Of a stretch of DNA of 64,000 nucleotides, positions 18,480 through 28,520 are shown piece after piece. The DNA is from Anaerobacillus sp. CMMVII (GTDB lineage: Bacteria; Bacillota; Bacilli; Bacillales; Anaerobacillaceae). The notes beneath the pieces were generated by a model that was given only the letters and a program-made list of their open reading frames with translations, was not told the DNA's origin and ran no database searches. A program made the translations under genes and the position numbers. The stretch's first letter is position 1. The number at the start of each line of letters is the position of its first letter. The stretch lies in NCBI RefSeq assembly GCF_025377685.1, contig NZ_JACEHK010000008.1, positions 268,470-332,469 of the forward strand, given 5' to 3'.

Positions 18480-19666
18480 TTAGATAACCCCTAATTCTTT
18501 GCCGACTTTTTCATAAATAGCAATAGCTTCGTCAAGCATTTCCTTCGTATGTGCAGCAGTTGGCATATTACGAACGCGTCCTGTTCCTTGAGGAACTGTA
18601 GGGAAGACGATTGACTTTGCATAAACGCCTTCTTCAAATAATCGTTTACTGAATTGTTGTGTTAATTTTTCTTCACCAATGATACAAGGCGTGATTGGTG
18701 TTTCGCTTTCACCGATATTAAAGCCAAGCTCTTTAAGCCCTTCTTTAAGTAATTGCCGTTTTCCCAGAGACGGTCATGAAGCTCTGTGCTTTCCATTAAA
18801 ATCTCGATAGCTTTTTTACTAGCCGCTACATCTGCAGGAGGTAGGGCAGTTGAAAATAGAAATGGTCTACTTCTTACTTTTAACCATTCAATCAGTTCCT
18901 TTTTACCAGCAACATAACCACCTACAACACCGATTGCTTTAGAAAGCGTACCGATTTGGAAATCGACTTTATCAGACAGACCGAAATGTTTGACTGTTCC
19001 AGCACCTTTGCCAAGCACACCAGAGCCGTGAGCGTCATCGACGTACGTAATTAAATCGAATTCTTCAGCGATCTCAACAATTTCAGGTAATTTTGCAACG
19101 TCACCATCCATCGAAAATACGCCGTCAGTAATAACCATAATTTTGTTATATAGACCTGATTCTACAGCTGCTTTTGCCTTTGCACGTAAATCGTCCATAT
19201 CAGAGTGATTGACACGGATTATTTTTGCTTTTGAAAGACGACAGCCGTCAATAATTGAGGCATGGTTTAATTCATCTGAAAGAATGGCATCATTTTTATC
19301 CATAACGGCAGAAATAGCAGCCATATTACAGTTAAAGCCTGATTGATAGGCGATCGCAGCTTCTGTATGTTTGAACTCCGCAATTTTTTCTTCTAAACTT
19401 GTATGAAGTTCTAACGTACCATTAATCGTTCGAACAGCACCAGCACCGACACCAAACTCTTCGATCGCCGTTAATGCTACTTCTTTTAGACGGGTATCTG
19501 TTGCTAACCCTAAATAGTTGTTTGACGAAAGGTTTATGAGATCGTTTCCATTAATTTTAATCATTGGCCCGTTGGCACTTTGAAGGGGATCGATGACATT
19601 AAATAAGCCTTTCGATTTTAAGTCATCAAGATTTTCTTTTAAGAAGCTATCTAATACTTTTGCCAC
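18480..19666 (-). CDS. kbl: Glycine C-acetyltransferase (2-amino-3-ketobutyrate CoA ligase), one-base frameshift
   Basis: PLP-dependent alpha-oxoamine synthase that splits 2-amino-3-ketobutyrate with CoA into glycine and acetyl-CoA. Visible: [26 protein letters not shown] (cofactor Asp and His) and the [12 protein letters not shown] lysine loop. The first frame ends early; the other frame continues with [17 protein letters not shown] to KVGKELGVI and a stop at 18480. One base is missing near 18751-18754, and repair gives 395 residues, the normal length. ATG 19666 follows AGGAGG. First gene of the kbl-tdh operon. Confidence 0.9.
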
Positions 19667-19679
19667 ATTTATTCCTCCT

Positions 19680-19996
19680 AAATTGCTGTTTGTTATTCCT
19701 AAAAAGATAAATGTACACCCTGAAAAGACAATTGTGCTATCAGTTATTGTTAATTATTCTATGTTGTATAAATCATTTTACCACAGTTAAATCAATTTGT
19801 TTATATAGAAAAGACAGTTTCACAATAAAAATTTTCGTGTTTTCCTTAAAGATGTTTGTCTATTTCGGGTGGACATCAGATCTGTTAGTTATTTCCTGAT
19901 AGTATGGTACTTGTTGAAAAGAATTAAACGAGATTTCCAGTCTGGGAGGGGAATAAACAAGTATCTGAAAAATTAGTTTTTCACAAATGAATAAAA
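19680..19996. other. Upstream region of kbl, nothing firm
   Basis: About 320 A/T-rich bases between the divergent promoter area of kbl and a terminator. No frame, riboswitch or clear operator is visible. Confidence 0.4.
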
Positions 19997-19998
19997 AG

Positions 19999-20033
19999 AA
20001 AAACGAGCTAGGATGCCATCCTAGCTCGTTTTT
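19999..20033. terminator. Bidirectional terminator overlapping the end of the CBO0543 gene
   Basis: A 16-bp stem (AAAAACGAGCTAGGAT opposed to its complement) with a GCC loop. The stop codon of the minus-strand gene at 20021 lies within the stem. Confidence 0.88.
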
Positions 20034-20530
20034 GTGTGTGGTTCTTCGGAGTGCTTACTATTTTCATCCATCCAATTCATGAGTGGTAACAGACTTCTGA
20101 CAGCCAATTTCGCCGTTGTTATTGTCAGCAAGGAGTGAATCCATGTCCATCCTTTGTTGTATTTGATAAGTTGTGTATGTTTTTCGAGCCATTTTTCTAC
20201 GATCGCTTGAGGGATTGAGAAAAGCCAAACCTTAAGGAAAGAATTTAACCAATGATCACTTTTAGTTGAGCGACAGTACCAAACTGAGACTAGTGAACAT
20301 AAACAGTAATCGTAAATAATACTACTTTTATAAATTTTAGGAAGGAGCCGGACTGGGTATAGTAAAAATTTCTTTTCTGCTAGTATAGGAGCCACAAAAG
20401 TATTTGAATAGGAATTTAAGAGAAATATGATCACCCAATTTTTGTAATTTTTCCCTCGTAACGAAAAGGGGATTGAGATAAGTCCAAAGAGTAGTAATAT
20501 GTATAAAAGTTTCTTCTCGAATTGCTGCAT
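20021..20530 (-). CDS. CBO0543-type membrane protein
   Basis: 169 residues, three to four hydrophobic segments. It resembles the CBO0543 family of Firmicute membrane proteins of unknown function, with KNWVIIFLLN and LLYPVRLLPKIYK blocks. A paralogue is at 44422 with the same pattern (KDWIIVYLFN, VKYPVRLFSKAF). Stand-alone gene with its stop inside a terminator stem. Confidence 0.68.
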   Translation of the reverse strand: MQQFEKKLLYILLLFGLISIPFSLRGKNYKNWVIIFLLNSYSNTFVAPILAEKKFLLYPVRLLPKIYKSSIIYDYCLCSLVSVWYCRSTKSDHWLNSFLKVWLFSIPQAIVEKWLEKHTQLIKYNKGWTWIHSLLTITTAKLAVRSLLPLMNWMDENSKHSEEPHTKTS

Positions 20531-20599
20531 AAAAACACCCCTTACATTAAAGTTTTTTTAGTATTTGCCATTTTAGCCGATTATATTTTTAGATATGGA

Positions 20600-20706
20600 T
20601 TTCATAATCTTTCTTTTCGCTACAAAGTTTTGAATAAAGGTGCGTAGAAAACCTTTTGCAACTACATCTATATAGCTTAGTTAAGGGAATTATGAAATTC
20701 ACTTAT
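20600..20706. repeat. MITE-like hairpin repeat, copy 1
   Basis: About 107 bases with terminal inverted repeats (ATTTCATAAT opposed to ATTATGAAAT). A second, diverged copy lies at 35735-35849, sharing TTTGCAACTACAT and TTAAGG followed by AATTAT. No coding capacity. Confidence 0.6.
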
Positions 20707-20811
20707 GTAAAAACATTTGCTTAAACGAAGTTGTTATTATAGTAAATAATTAAAAATAACTTATTTACAAACCATAATTTGGGTGATACTATAGACAAAA
20801 TATTACAATGC

Positions 20812-21087
20812 GATGATGAGAAGAGTAGATAGGTCCATTCTTTTGCAGAGAGCTCCTGTTGGTGAAATGGAGCAGGAATGATTTATTCGAAACAAGCCTC
20901 TGAGCAGCACATTGGATCCTAGTAGAGGGGATAGTGTGACAGGAGCTCCTGTTATAGAGCTAGGGTATAAGCTGATTGCCGTACCTGAAAAGGTTAATAT
21001 GGTGACATATTAATAAACTGGGGTGGTACCACGAATTCAAAATCTCGTCCCCAAGACATTTGTCTTGGAGGTGAGATTTTTTTATTT
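20812..21087 (+). promoter_or_regulatory. T-box riboswitch, Gln-specific, upstream of glnS
   Basis: Tandem T-box landmarks in order: a Stem I start with the GA-rich motif (GATGAGAAGAGTAGATA), an apical AGAGAGCTCC and GGTGAAATGGAG region, a specifier region with CAA (20893-20895) after CGAAA, the T-box core GGTGGTACCACG (21022-21033), and a terminator (21041-21087) with a long T-run. CAA is a glutamine codon and the next gene is GlnRS, so uncharged tRNA-Gln should switch on transcription. Specifier choice is by inspection. Confidence 0.88.
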
Positions 21088-21186
21088 TGTTCAAAGGCTC
21101 AATTCGTAAAACAGGGGCTATTATGGAAAATTTGCGTTTTACAAATCAGTATTGAAAAACAACATAATTAGGAGGATGGTTGTGCA

Positions 21187-22830
21187 ATGAGCGCTGAAAA
21201 TTTTATAGATAAGATTGTTGAAGAGGATATCAATTTTTTTCAAAGACCGATTTGTACGAGATTTCCTCCAGAACCAAATGGGTACCTCCATATCGGGAGT
21301 GTGTATGCAATTTATACGAGCTATCGAGTTGCTAAGAAATATAACGGGCATTTTAATCTTCGGTTTGATGACACCAATCCGTTAAAAGAAGATCTTGAAT
21401 ACGTAAATGCAATCATTGAAGATATGAATTGGCTTGGATTTAGTCCAGGGGAACGTATTTTTTATGGATCGGATTATGCGAATGAGATTTATCAAGCGGG
21501 GCTAACACTCATTAAAAAAGGTAAAGCGTATGTCTGTGATTTAACGCCTGAAGAAATGAGTGCCTATCGAGGAACATTGACAGAGGGTGGAACAGAGAGT
21601 CCGTACCGAAATCGTAGTGTTACTGAAAATATCAAGCTCTTTGAAAAAATGAGGAATGGAGAGTTTCCAACGGCTTCAAAAGTACTTCGGGCAAAAATTG
21701 ATATGGGTTCGCCAAATATCAATTTACGCGACCCTGTTCTCTTTAGAATTATTCATGCTACACATTACCGTACTGGGAACAATTGGTGCATTTACCCGAT
21801 GTATGACTTTGCCCATCCAATTCAAGATGCCATTGAGGGAATTACACATTCGTTATGTTCAATTGAATTTAAAGATCACCGTCCGCTTTATGAATGGGTA
21901 TTACATGCATTAGATATTTCAGAACCTCCGAAACAACGAGAATTTGGCCGGTTAAATTTGACTGGGGTTGTTACGAGTAAGCGTTACTTACGTGAGTTGG
22001 TCGCAGGTAATTTTGTTGACGGTTGGGATGATCCAAGATTGCCAACAATTCGCGGAATGCGAAGAAGAGGCTATACTCCTGAAAGTATTTGTCATTTTAT
22101 TGAAGAAATCGGATTAGCGAAGCAGCAGACAGTAGTCGATATGGGGATGCTTGAACATTTTGTGCGACTAGACCAAAAAGCAAAGGTTCGAAGCATTATG
22201 GCAGTGATCAATCCACTTAAGGTCGTCATAACGAATTATCCTGAAGGTGAATCCGAGCTTCTAACGATAAAAAATAATAGTGAAAACGCTGACTTAGGAA
22301 CTAGAGAAGTTTCATTTTCAAATATTGTTTATATCGAAAAAGACGATTTTATGGAAGAGCCAGTACCCGGATTTAAAAGGTTGACTCTGCATGGCGAAGT
22401 TCGACTGATGGGTGCTTATTTCATTAGATGTAATGAGGTTATAAAAGATATCGATACTGGTGAAATTCTTGAATTACGTTGCAGCTATGATCCTGAAACG
22501 AAAAGTGGAACTGGTTTTAAAGGTCGAAAAGTGAAGGGGACCATTCATTGGGTCTCACATGAACATGCCGAAAAAATCGATGTTCATTTATATAATAAAC
22601 TTTTAGCAGGCGATGACATTGTCAAAGATACTGAGAAAACATGGGATGAAAAAATAAACACTGACTCACTTGTTGTTATAAAGGATTGTCTTGTTGAGTC
22701 CGCCATTAGAACAGAAGATCGTTTCCAATTTTTACGTCATGGGTATTTTTATCTTGATAAGAAATTTTCAGGAAAACAAAAACTAGTTTTTAATCGGATT
22801 GTTTCATTAAAAGATTCATGGAAACGATAA
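21187..22830 (+). CDS. glnS: Glutaminyl-tRNA synthetase
   Basis: Class I synthetase that charges tRNA-Gln with glutamine directly. The HIGH region is PPEPNGYLHIGS (27-38) and the KMSKS-like loop is VVTSKR (261-266). PEPNGYLHIG separates GlnRS from GluRS, which has a different residue set here. 547 residues including the beta-barrel anticodon domain, full length and intact. Most Bacillaceae lack GlnRS and make Gln-tRNA through GluRS and GatCAB, so this gene is unusual and may be acquired. ATG 21187 follows AGGAGG. Controlled by the T-box upstream, ended by the terminator at 22840. Confidence 0.93.
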   Translation: MSAENFIDKIVEEDINFFQRPICTRFPPEPNGYLHIGSVYAIYTSYRVAKKYNGHFNLRFDDTNPLKEDLEYVNAIIEDMNWLGFSPGERIFYGSDYANEIYQAGLTLIKKGKAYVCDLTPEEMSAYRGTLTEGGTESPYRNRSVTENIKLFEKMRNGEFPTASKVLRAKIDMGSPNINLRDPVLFRIIHATHYRTGNNWCIYPMYDFAHPIQDAIEGITHSLCSIEFKDHRPLYEWVLHALDISEPPKQREFGRLNLTGVVTSKRYLRELVAGNFVDGWDDPRLPTIRGMRRRGYTPESICHFIEEIGLAKQQTVVDMGMLEHFVRLDQKAKVRSIMAVINPLKVVITNYPEGESELLTIKNNSENADLGTREVSFSNIVYIEKDDFMEEPVPGFKRLTLHGEVRLMGAYFIRCNEVIKDIDTGEILELRCSYDPETKSGTGFKGRKVKGTIHWVSHEHAEKIDVHLYNKLLAGDDIVKDTEKTWDEKINTDSLVVIKDCLVESAIRTEDRFQFLRHGYFYLDKKFSGKQKLVFNRIVSLKDSWKR

Positions 22831-22839
22831 AGAAACTAG

Positions 22840-22873
22840 AGCAATGGCTTTCTTTAAAGTCATTGCTTTTTTT
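22840..22873 (+). terminator. Terminator after glnS
   Basis: 12-bp stem with one G-T pair (22840-22851 with 22856-22867), followed by six T. Confidence 0.85.
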
Positions 22874-22929
22874 GAAACTTACTTAAGGTCAGTCTCGTCT
22901 AATAAGAAAGAGAGAAATGAGGGAGAAGG

Positions 22930-23766
22930 ATGAAATACTTTCTAATAGCAACACTAGCGTTTTTAACACTCGTAGGCTGTGGACAAGGTACAGAAACGGA
23001 TTTAAGAACAGGCTACGAAAAACAGCAAAACGAATACCAGGTGGAAATCCCCGTTGGATCAGAGGATGAGGCGGTAAGAGTAGTTCAAAACTTTATTTCT
23101 AGTGAATTAGTGGAAGCAGCTTATTCAGGTCTTTATCTTGAGCAGGATCCGAAAACCCATGTAGTCGTACTTATTCAGGAGCAATTTCTAAATCAGGAGT
23201 TAGTAAATCAATTTTTAGCATTTGTTGAAAAAAACAGCAGTAGCAGCAGTAGTAAGTTTTTAGTTGAATTAAAGGCAGCAAAGCACTCATACGTAACAAT
23301 GGAAACAATTATGAATAAGCTTAACGAATCAAGTGAGGAAATACTTGTCACCGATAGAAAGGTACTTTCGTTTGGAATCAACGAAATCGAAAATCGAATT
23401 GATTTATATGTTTCTACAAGAGCCGATTTAAATGAAGAATTGTTAAATGAAATTACAGAAGGCTATGAGGATATTCTAGAGATTACTGAAGGACTAATGA
23501 GCGATGTGGATGATCACGGGCTTCCTACAGCAGATCCTTATATTGTTGGGGAAATAATGGAAGTTGACTCTGGAAATCGACGTATTTTAATAGAGGATCA
23601 AATATATTTTTCAATTAATGACGCTACGATCATAATAGATAGTCAAGGCGAGAAGCTTCTGGAAACAGATTTACAAGAAGGCGATGAAGTTGCTGTATGG
23701 ACAGATGGCGCAATCCTAAGTTCACTCCCTGCACAAGGGTATGCAGTTGTGATTGAGAAGAGATAA
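22930..23766 (+). CDS. Lipoprotein with DUF3221-like C-terminal domain
   Basis: 278 residues. Signal peptide with lipobox LVGC (C17) anchors it outside the membrane. The middle is acidic with a short serine tract (residues 103-108). The C-terminal 75 residues (YIVGEIMEVDSG onward) resemble the small OB-like DUF3221 fold. Function is not known. Ends at a bidirectional terminator. Confidence 0.75.
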   Translation: MKYFLIATLAFLTLVGCGQGTETDLRTGYEKQQNEYQVEIPVGSEDEAVRVVQNFISSELVEAAYSGLYLEQDPKTHVVVLIQEQFLNQELVNQFLAFVEKNSSSSSSKFLVELKAAKHSYVTMETIMNKLNESSEEILVTDRKVLSFGINEIENRIDLYVSTRADLNEELLNEITEGYEDILEITEGLMSDVDDHGLPTADPYIVGEIMEVDSGNRRILIEDQIYFSINDATIIIDSQGEKLLETDLQEGDEVAVWTDGAILSSLPAQGYAVVIEKR

Positions 23767-23776
23767 AAAAATGATA

Positions 23777-23814
23777 AAAGGCGTACGAGAGAATCATTCG
23801 TACGCCTTTTTCTT
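23777..23814. terminator. Bidirectional terminator
   Basis: 12-bp stem (AAAGGCGTACGA 23777-23788 with 23798-23809) and a T-run. It serves the lipoprotein gene and the convergent phosphatase gene. Confidence 0.88.
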
Positions 23815-23816
23815 AT

Positions 23817-24461
23817 CTAACGTAAGTTCATTAACTCATCGAGAGAAAGCTTGGCAACAATTTCATAGCTATTCCCTTGTCCACGAGGTCTCACAATGAC
23901 AGTCCCCATATCAGGTATTTGCCCCAGTCCCACTCCTGGTGGAAAGCTATGTGCGATAATGACTTGATTGAAACCTGCAGGAGGTTGAAACTCAAAAATT
24001 GCATGAAGGTAGTTTAGTATTCTGTTTTGTTCTGCTGGAGGGAGGTTGGCGCTCAAGTTATAAATCTCAATCCAAAATGGTTCTACTTGAACGTTTTCTT
24101 CGCCAAAAGCCAAAGTTGTTGTTTCTATTGTTCTACAAAAGGGACTTGCCCCGACTGGATAGCTTACAGGTATCCTTAATCTGCGCAACGCCTCACCATA
24201 GGCTATTGATTGCCTTCTCCCGGTATCTGAAAGATTTCGCTGTGTATAACAATCCTGAAAACTAAGACCTGGTTGATCCCTTCCTACGTTAGCTGTTGCA
24301 TGTCTAGCATATAGAATATATCCTCCTCCTTGTAGTGAATTTAGTAATGACGAGTAATTTTGTTGAGAGGTTGCCTGAAATTGATGTGGCTGTAAAGTGT
24401 AATAAGGTGCAAATGGTTGTGGATACTGATAGCCCCAGTTCGTTTGATTGTACAATTTCAT
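23817..24461 (-). CDS. Histidine phosphatase family protein
   Basis: About 214 residues. The catalytic RHG-type motif appears as YARHATA, followed by GRRQSIAYGEALRRL and a second histidine in IIAHSFPPG, which is the branch-2-like two-histidine layout. The N-terminus is a Gln/Tyr/Pro-rich stretch of about 35 residues without a signal peptide, reminiscent of spore-coat-like proteins. The start is taken as the second ATG (24461), since AAAGGAG overlaps the first. Substrate unknown. Confidence 0.75.
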   Translation of the reverse strand: MKLYNQTNWGYQYPQPFAPYYTLQPHQFQATSQQNYSSLLNSLQGGGYILYARHATANVGRDQPGLSFQDCYTQRNLSDTGRRQSIAYGEALRRLRIPVSYPVGASPFCRTIETTTLAFGEENVQVEPFWIEIYNLSANLPPAEQNRILNYLHAIFEFQPPAGFNQVIIAHSFPPGVGLGQIPDMGTVIVRPRGQGNSYEIVAKLSLDELMNLR

Positions 24462-24642
24462 TTCTCCTTTCATTAACTATTTGAAACGCGCACGAAACTT
24501 ATTAGTTAATGAATATGTTGTTACTGAATTTGTTAGGACTCGAATTGACGGGGCTAAATTGTTATTTTTGTGAGGATGTATTGTTTATCGGTTTGTGTGT
24601 TTGTCTAAACTGCTAACAGGTTAATAAAAGTGGGGAAAAACA

Positions 24643-25324
24643 TTGAACACAAATTATTATCATCTTTCAATTGAACTTATCGTTGGATTTTTCGCGCTTT
24701 TTTAGTGACGAAATTATTAGGAAAAACCCAAATAACACAACTAACCCCATTTGATTTCGTTTCAGCACTTGTCCTTGGGGAGTTAATAGGTAATGCTATT
24801 TATAATAAGGATATTGGATTGCAATATGTTTTATATGCCATTGTGCTTTGGGGTACGTTTATTTACCTTCTTGAATGGATCACCCAAAGGTTTAAAAGAC
24901 TCGCTCAATTCTTGAAGGAAACCCGGCAATCGTGATACGTAATGGGAAAATTGATCGAGAGCAACTTAAGAAAAATAAACTCGATCTTAACCAACTGCAA
25001 CATTTACTGCGTGATAAAGAGATATTTTCTCTGCGTGAAGTAGAGTATGCGATACTAGAAGCAAATGGGACCGTCAACGTCTTAAGAAAACAACAATACG
25101 AAAAGCCGACAAATAGGGATCTAAATATTAAATACCAGCCTGTTCATATGCCAATTGCCGTTATAAGTGAAGGAGAAGTTCTAACAGATAACCTTGAACA
25201 AGCAGGGTATGACGAAGACTGGCTCCTAAGACAATTAAATGCAAAGGGGATAGTAAAGCCCAAGCAAGTATTTTTTGCTGAATGGCTAGAGGGCGATCAG
25301 TTGTATGTTAGTACATATATCTAA
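24643..25324 (+). CDS. DUF421 (YetF/YrbG-type) membrane protein, two frameshifts
   Basis: 227 residues once two one-base gaps are repaired. Membrane segments come first (IELIVGFFALF, TPFDFVSALVLGELIG), followed by the cytoplasmic DUF421 part with NPAIVIRNGKI and SLREVEYAILEANG. Breaks: T-run 24698-24703 (six T, seven needed) and G-pair 24917-24918 (three needed). Paralogues in Bacillus are spore or vegetative membrane proteins of unknown function. The start is taken as TTG 24643, with a weak site. Confidence 0.75.
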
Positions 25325-25334
25325 AAGAAAGTAA

Positions 25335-25360
25335 ATGACTATCGTTTGATAGTCGTTTTT
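25335..25360 (+). terminator. Terminator after the DUF421 gene
   Basis: GACTATC opposed to GATAGTC around a short loop, followed by GTTTTTA. Confidence 0.7.
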
Positions 25361-25493
25361 ATTTGGGAAACTTGTGGTTTATTTATTTACAATCTATAAA
25401 TTTAGTATGTAAGAGATAAAGGTTATTGTCTTTTACTTGTCGAAGTAAAGTGCAATGTAATATGTGTTTTTGAAGAGTGCAAGGAGGAGTATC

Positions 25494-26005
25494 TTGAAGA
25501 AGAAATTAATACCAGCTTTATCGTTAATTCTAATTGTTTCTCTTATATTTAACTATTATTTTTATAAAGATAATAGTAGTTTCAAAGTTAGGCTTGGTGA
25601 AGAGTATCAACTGGCCACGAGATATGCAATTCATTATATTGACGAACCTACTTTAGTATCGTTTTAAAGGAATTGTTGAATGGAAATCCTTCACCGTTTG
25701 AACATTGGAATTGGGAGTTAGCGTCAATAAATTCTACGCTTAAAAAAACAGGTAACATGCATTTTAAGATGTTGGGCGACCTGATCAATCACATTCCTAA
25801 TCAAGTTTCAGTGTTAAACGAAAACAGTCGTGATGAAGAAAAGGAGATGATCAAAAATCGTATCTTGTTTCTCAATCAAATACTTAGTGAAATAGAGACA
25901 GACTTAGATGAAGATCCAATGCTATGGTATCAAGAAATATCCAATGTTAATTCTAAAACTTCAAAATTTGTCGAAGAACAACTTAAAACTGTTGTTAATT
26001 ATTAA
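25494..26005 (+). CDS. Membrane-anchored protein of unknown function (one-base frameshift)
   Basis: 170 residues after repair: an N-terminal anchor (LIPALSLILIVSLIFNYYFY), then a mostly helical outside domain with NPSPFEHWNWELASIN. The frame breaks at T-run 25652-25654 (four T needed), joining DEPT to FSIVLKELLNGN. TTG 25494 follows AGGAGG. No family recognised. Confidence 0.6.
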
Positions 26006-26154
26006 AAAGTTTAATGAGGGAACCGTTTTTAATGTTTTCTGAGGTCTTGGAAATTTTGAAAATAGGTAAACACTGACGAGAAAAGATCATATAAAAAACG
26101 GCTTCCTAATAGAGTAATTGAAAGGGGATTTATGAAAATTTAGGGAGGTAGGGT

Positions 26155-26943
26155 ATGAATACATTGATAAACAGTAAGCTTTCTGAGGTTTTTGATGACT
26201 TTAAACGAAGTGTTGAGAATGTAATTGATTTGTGTACTTTAAAAGAAGAAAACCTACCAGACTTCTCCAATCCAATTATTCAACAACTTTACCTATTAAG
26301 ACATTTACCAAATGATTTATTCGAGTATTATCATATTTACAAACAAGTGATCGAACAAAAACATATCGATACTCCGTACCATATTTTCTCTCTTGGTGCT
26401 GGTAGTGGAATTGATTATTATGGCGTTGAACTAGCATTAAAAGATGTCGGAAAAAGTGTTCGTGAATACGTTTATTACACTGGTATCGAAGAAACTGATT
26501 GGAGGTACCGGCACCCATTAAATAATCCAGATTGTCGGTTTCTTTCGGGTGACTTAAGTAAGATTAATCGCGAAAAACTAGCGGATGCTAACATTATTAT
26601 GTTTCCTAAATCAATGGCAAGATACTCTGAAAGCGCTTACGAGGAATTGCTTCAATTTTTAAAAAAAATATCCTTTACTGAGAGTAACTTGTACTTAATT
26701 TCCTCGTTAAATGATCTTGGCGATGAACTTGAAGAAGTCAGGTTTGCTAGGCTGCTTGATATTTTTGTAGCAGAGCAGGGCTATATAGATCTTGATCATG
26801 AGACTAACTATGATACTGGAGGTAACAAGGTTTCGTTTGATTATCCCAATCATATAAACGAATTCCTCATCACCCTACAATCTCAATGTAAATCATATGA
26901 TCCTTATCGGAAGGAATGTAATACTCTTGTGAGTCGCTTTTAA
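26155..26943 (+). CDS. Putative SAM-dependent methyltransferase-like protein
   Basis: 262 residues, soluble. FSLGAGSGIDYYG (about residues 81-93) looks like the glycine-rich motif I of class I methyltransferases, followed by YVYYTGIEETDW and an FLSGDLS turn near where motif II and III would fall. No substrate can be read and I do not recognise a named family. ATG 26155 follows GGGAGGT. Single gene. Confidence 0.5.
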   Translation: MNTLINSKLSEVFDDFKRSVENVIDLCTLKEENLPDFSNPIIQQLYLLRHLPNDLFEYYHIYKQVIEQKHIDTPYHIFSLGAGSGIDYYGVELALKDVGKSVREYVYYTGIEETDWRYRHPLNNPDCRFLSGDLSKINREKLADANIIMFPKSMARYSESAYEELLQFLKKISFTESNLYLISSLNDLGDELEEVRFARLLDIFVAEQGYIDLDHETNYDTGGNKVSFDYPNHINEFLITLQSQCKSYDPYRKECNTLVSRF

Positions 26944-27009
26944 ATCAGGGTTCGGTTTTGCAACGAAAATCCATAATAAATTATAATCTTAAGCGATTAA
27001 CGAAATAAA

Positions 27010-27045
27010 GAGTTTGGGTGCAGTTTGATCTGCACTCTTTTTTTG
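27010..27045 (+). terminator. Terminator after the methyltransferase-like gene
   Basis: GTGCAG opposed to CTGCAC around TTTGAT, extended by AGAGT and ACTCT, followed by seven T. Confidence 0.8.
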
Positions 27046-27164
27046 TGAGGCTGACGATAGGATCAATATGATAATATCGTTGTTAAATTTCGTTTAAATG
27101 AAAACGAAAAAATGCATAAATGGGGTATTTGCTACTTGGTAAAATCCAAAAGCGAACCAAAAAA

Positions 27165-27193
27165 ATGCCGAGCACTAGAATAGTACCCGACAT
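27165..27193 (-). terminator. Terminator of the LLM oxidoreductase gene
   Basis: Minus-strand 12-bp stem with three G-T pairs (27182-27193 with 27165-27176), followed by a T-run on the minus strand. Confidence 0.72.
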
Positions 27194-27230
27194 CACGTTA
27201 GTATGATTAAAATCTAAGTAGGGAATCAAA

Positions 27231-28238
27231 TTAACGCTTAACAGCTTCCGCTAAAAGTCGATAAGTGTTGATTCGTTCTTCTTGATCAAATACATGGGTA
27301 TTAACGATCATCTCATCTGCTCCAGTTTCATCTAGGAATGATTGTAGCTTCTCTCTTACTGTTGTTTGGCTGCCCGTGACAGAGTAGTGAAGCATCTTTT
27401 GGACCAATGTTTTTTCATAAGGACTCCATATTTCATCCATATTCTGAACAGGTGGTTTTAATTGTCCTGATTTTCCATGGATAATGTTAAGAAAAGCCTG
27501 TTCTTGGGAGGTAGCTAACCATCTTGCTTTTTCATCGGTTTCACTAGCGATGACATTCACTCCAATCATTACATATGGCTTTTCAAGGACTTGGGATGGT
27601 CGGAAGTTCTTGCGGTATAAGTCCAAAGCTGGTAATAGGTAATCAGGCGCAAAATGACTAGCAAAGGCGAATGGAAGACCTTGTTGGGCAGCAAGCTGAG
27701 CACTAAAGCCGCTAGATCCTAATAGCCAAATTGGAATATCTAATCCTTCTCCAGGGATCGCTCTCACAGGGCTAGGAGTAGCAGGCTTTAGGTAAGAGCG
27801 CAACTCTGCTAAATGCTGCGGAAACTCACTTCCGTCACTTTGATGATTTCGGCGCAGTGCACGTGCTGTATGATGATCAGTCCCGGGTGCACGGCCAAGT
27901 CCAAGATCAATCCGACCAGGATACATCGATTCTAGCGATCCAAATTGTTCGGCGACGACGAGGGGAGCATGATTAGGGAGCATAATACCACCAGAACCAA
28001 CACGGATTTTTGAAGTTCCAGCAGCAATATAGCCGATAACAATTGCTGTTGCTGAGCTGGCTATCCCAGGCATATTATGATGTTCAGCCACCCAGTAGCG
28101 TTTATATCCAAAATCTTCGACGTGTTGGGCAAGCCTTAGACTGTCTTTAAAGGAATTTGCTGCGGTGCTTCCTTCTAAAATTGGTGCAAGATCAAGGACG
28201 GAAAATTCTATATTGTGTAGACGTTTATTTTCAGACAA
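27231..28238 (-). CDS. LLM class flavin-dependent oxidoreductase
   Basis: Bacterial luciferase-like flavin monooxygenase or reductase, 335 residues. The family blocks [31 protein letters not shown] and [14 protein letters not shown] are intact. It belongs to the YceB-like single-component group; substrate unknown. It is transcribed alone and ends at the minus-strand terminator at 27165. Confidence 0.9.
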   Translation of the reverse strand: MSENKRLHNIEFSVLDLAPILEGSTAANSFKDSLRLAQHVEDFGYKRYWVAEHHNMPGIASSATAIVIGYIAAGTSKIRVGSGGIMLPNHAPLVVAEQFGSLESMYPGRIDLGLGRAPGTDHHTARALRRNHQSDGSEFPQHLAELRSYLKPATPSPVRAIPGEGLDIPIWLLGSSGFSAQLAAQQGLPFAFASHFAPDYLLPALDLYRKNFRPSQVLEKPYVMIGVNVIASETDEKARWLATSQEQAFLNIIHGKSGQLKPPVQNMDEIWSPYEKTLVQKMLHYSVTGSQTTVREKLQSFLDETGADEMIVNTHVFDQEERINTYRLLAEAVKR

Positions 28239-28520
28239 ACTAAAAAACCTCCTTAAGTAACTAGTAAAGTAAAGAGTACCATGATCATAAGTGAAATTGC
28301 ATGAATTCTGCTTTCCTTGAGTGAATTTTTACCTCAATCGAGTAAATCTACATTTGAACTTAGTAGCGTAAATAGTGAATGATGAAACTCATTAATTAGT
28401 TTCTATTAGAAAATGCTGGTTATACCTAAGACATTTCAATAATAGTGGATCGTAGTGATTTTATGACTAGATTGTTATAATAATAATTGGAATTTACATA
28501 AGCAAAGGGGCATAACTAAC

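Noticed and set aside
24600..26005. Phage-like or genomic-island boundary near the DUF421 and unknown genes
   Set aside because: No integrase, att-like direct repeat or tRNA was found.
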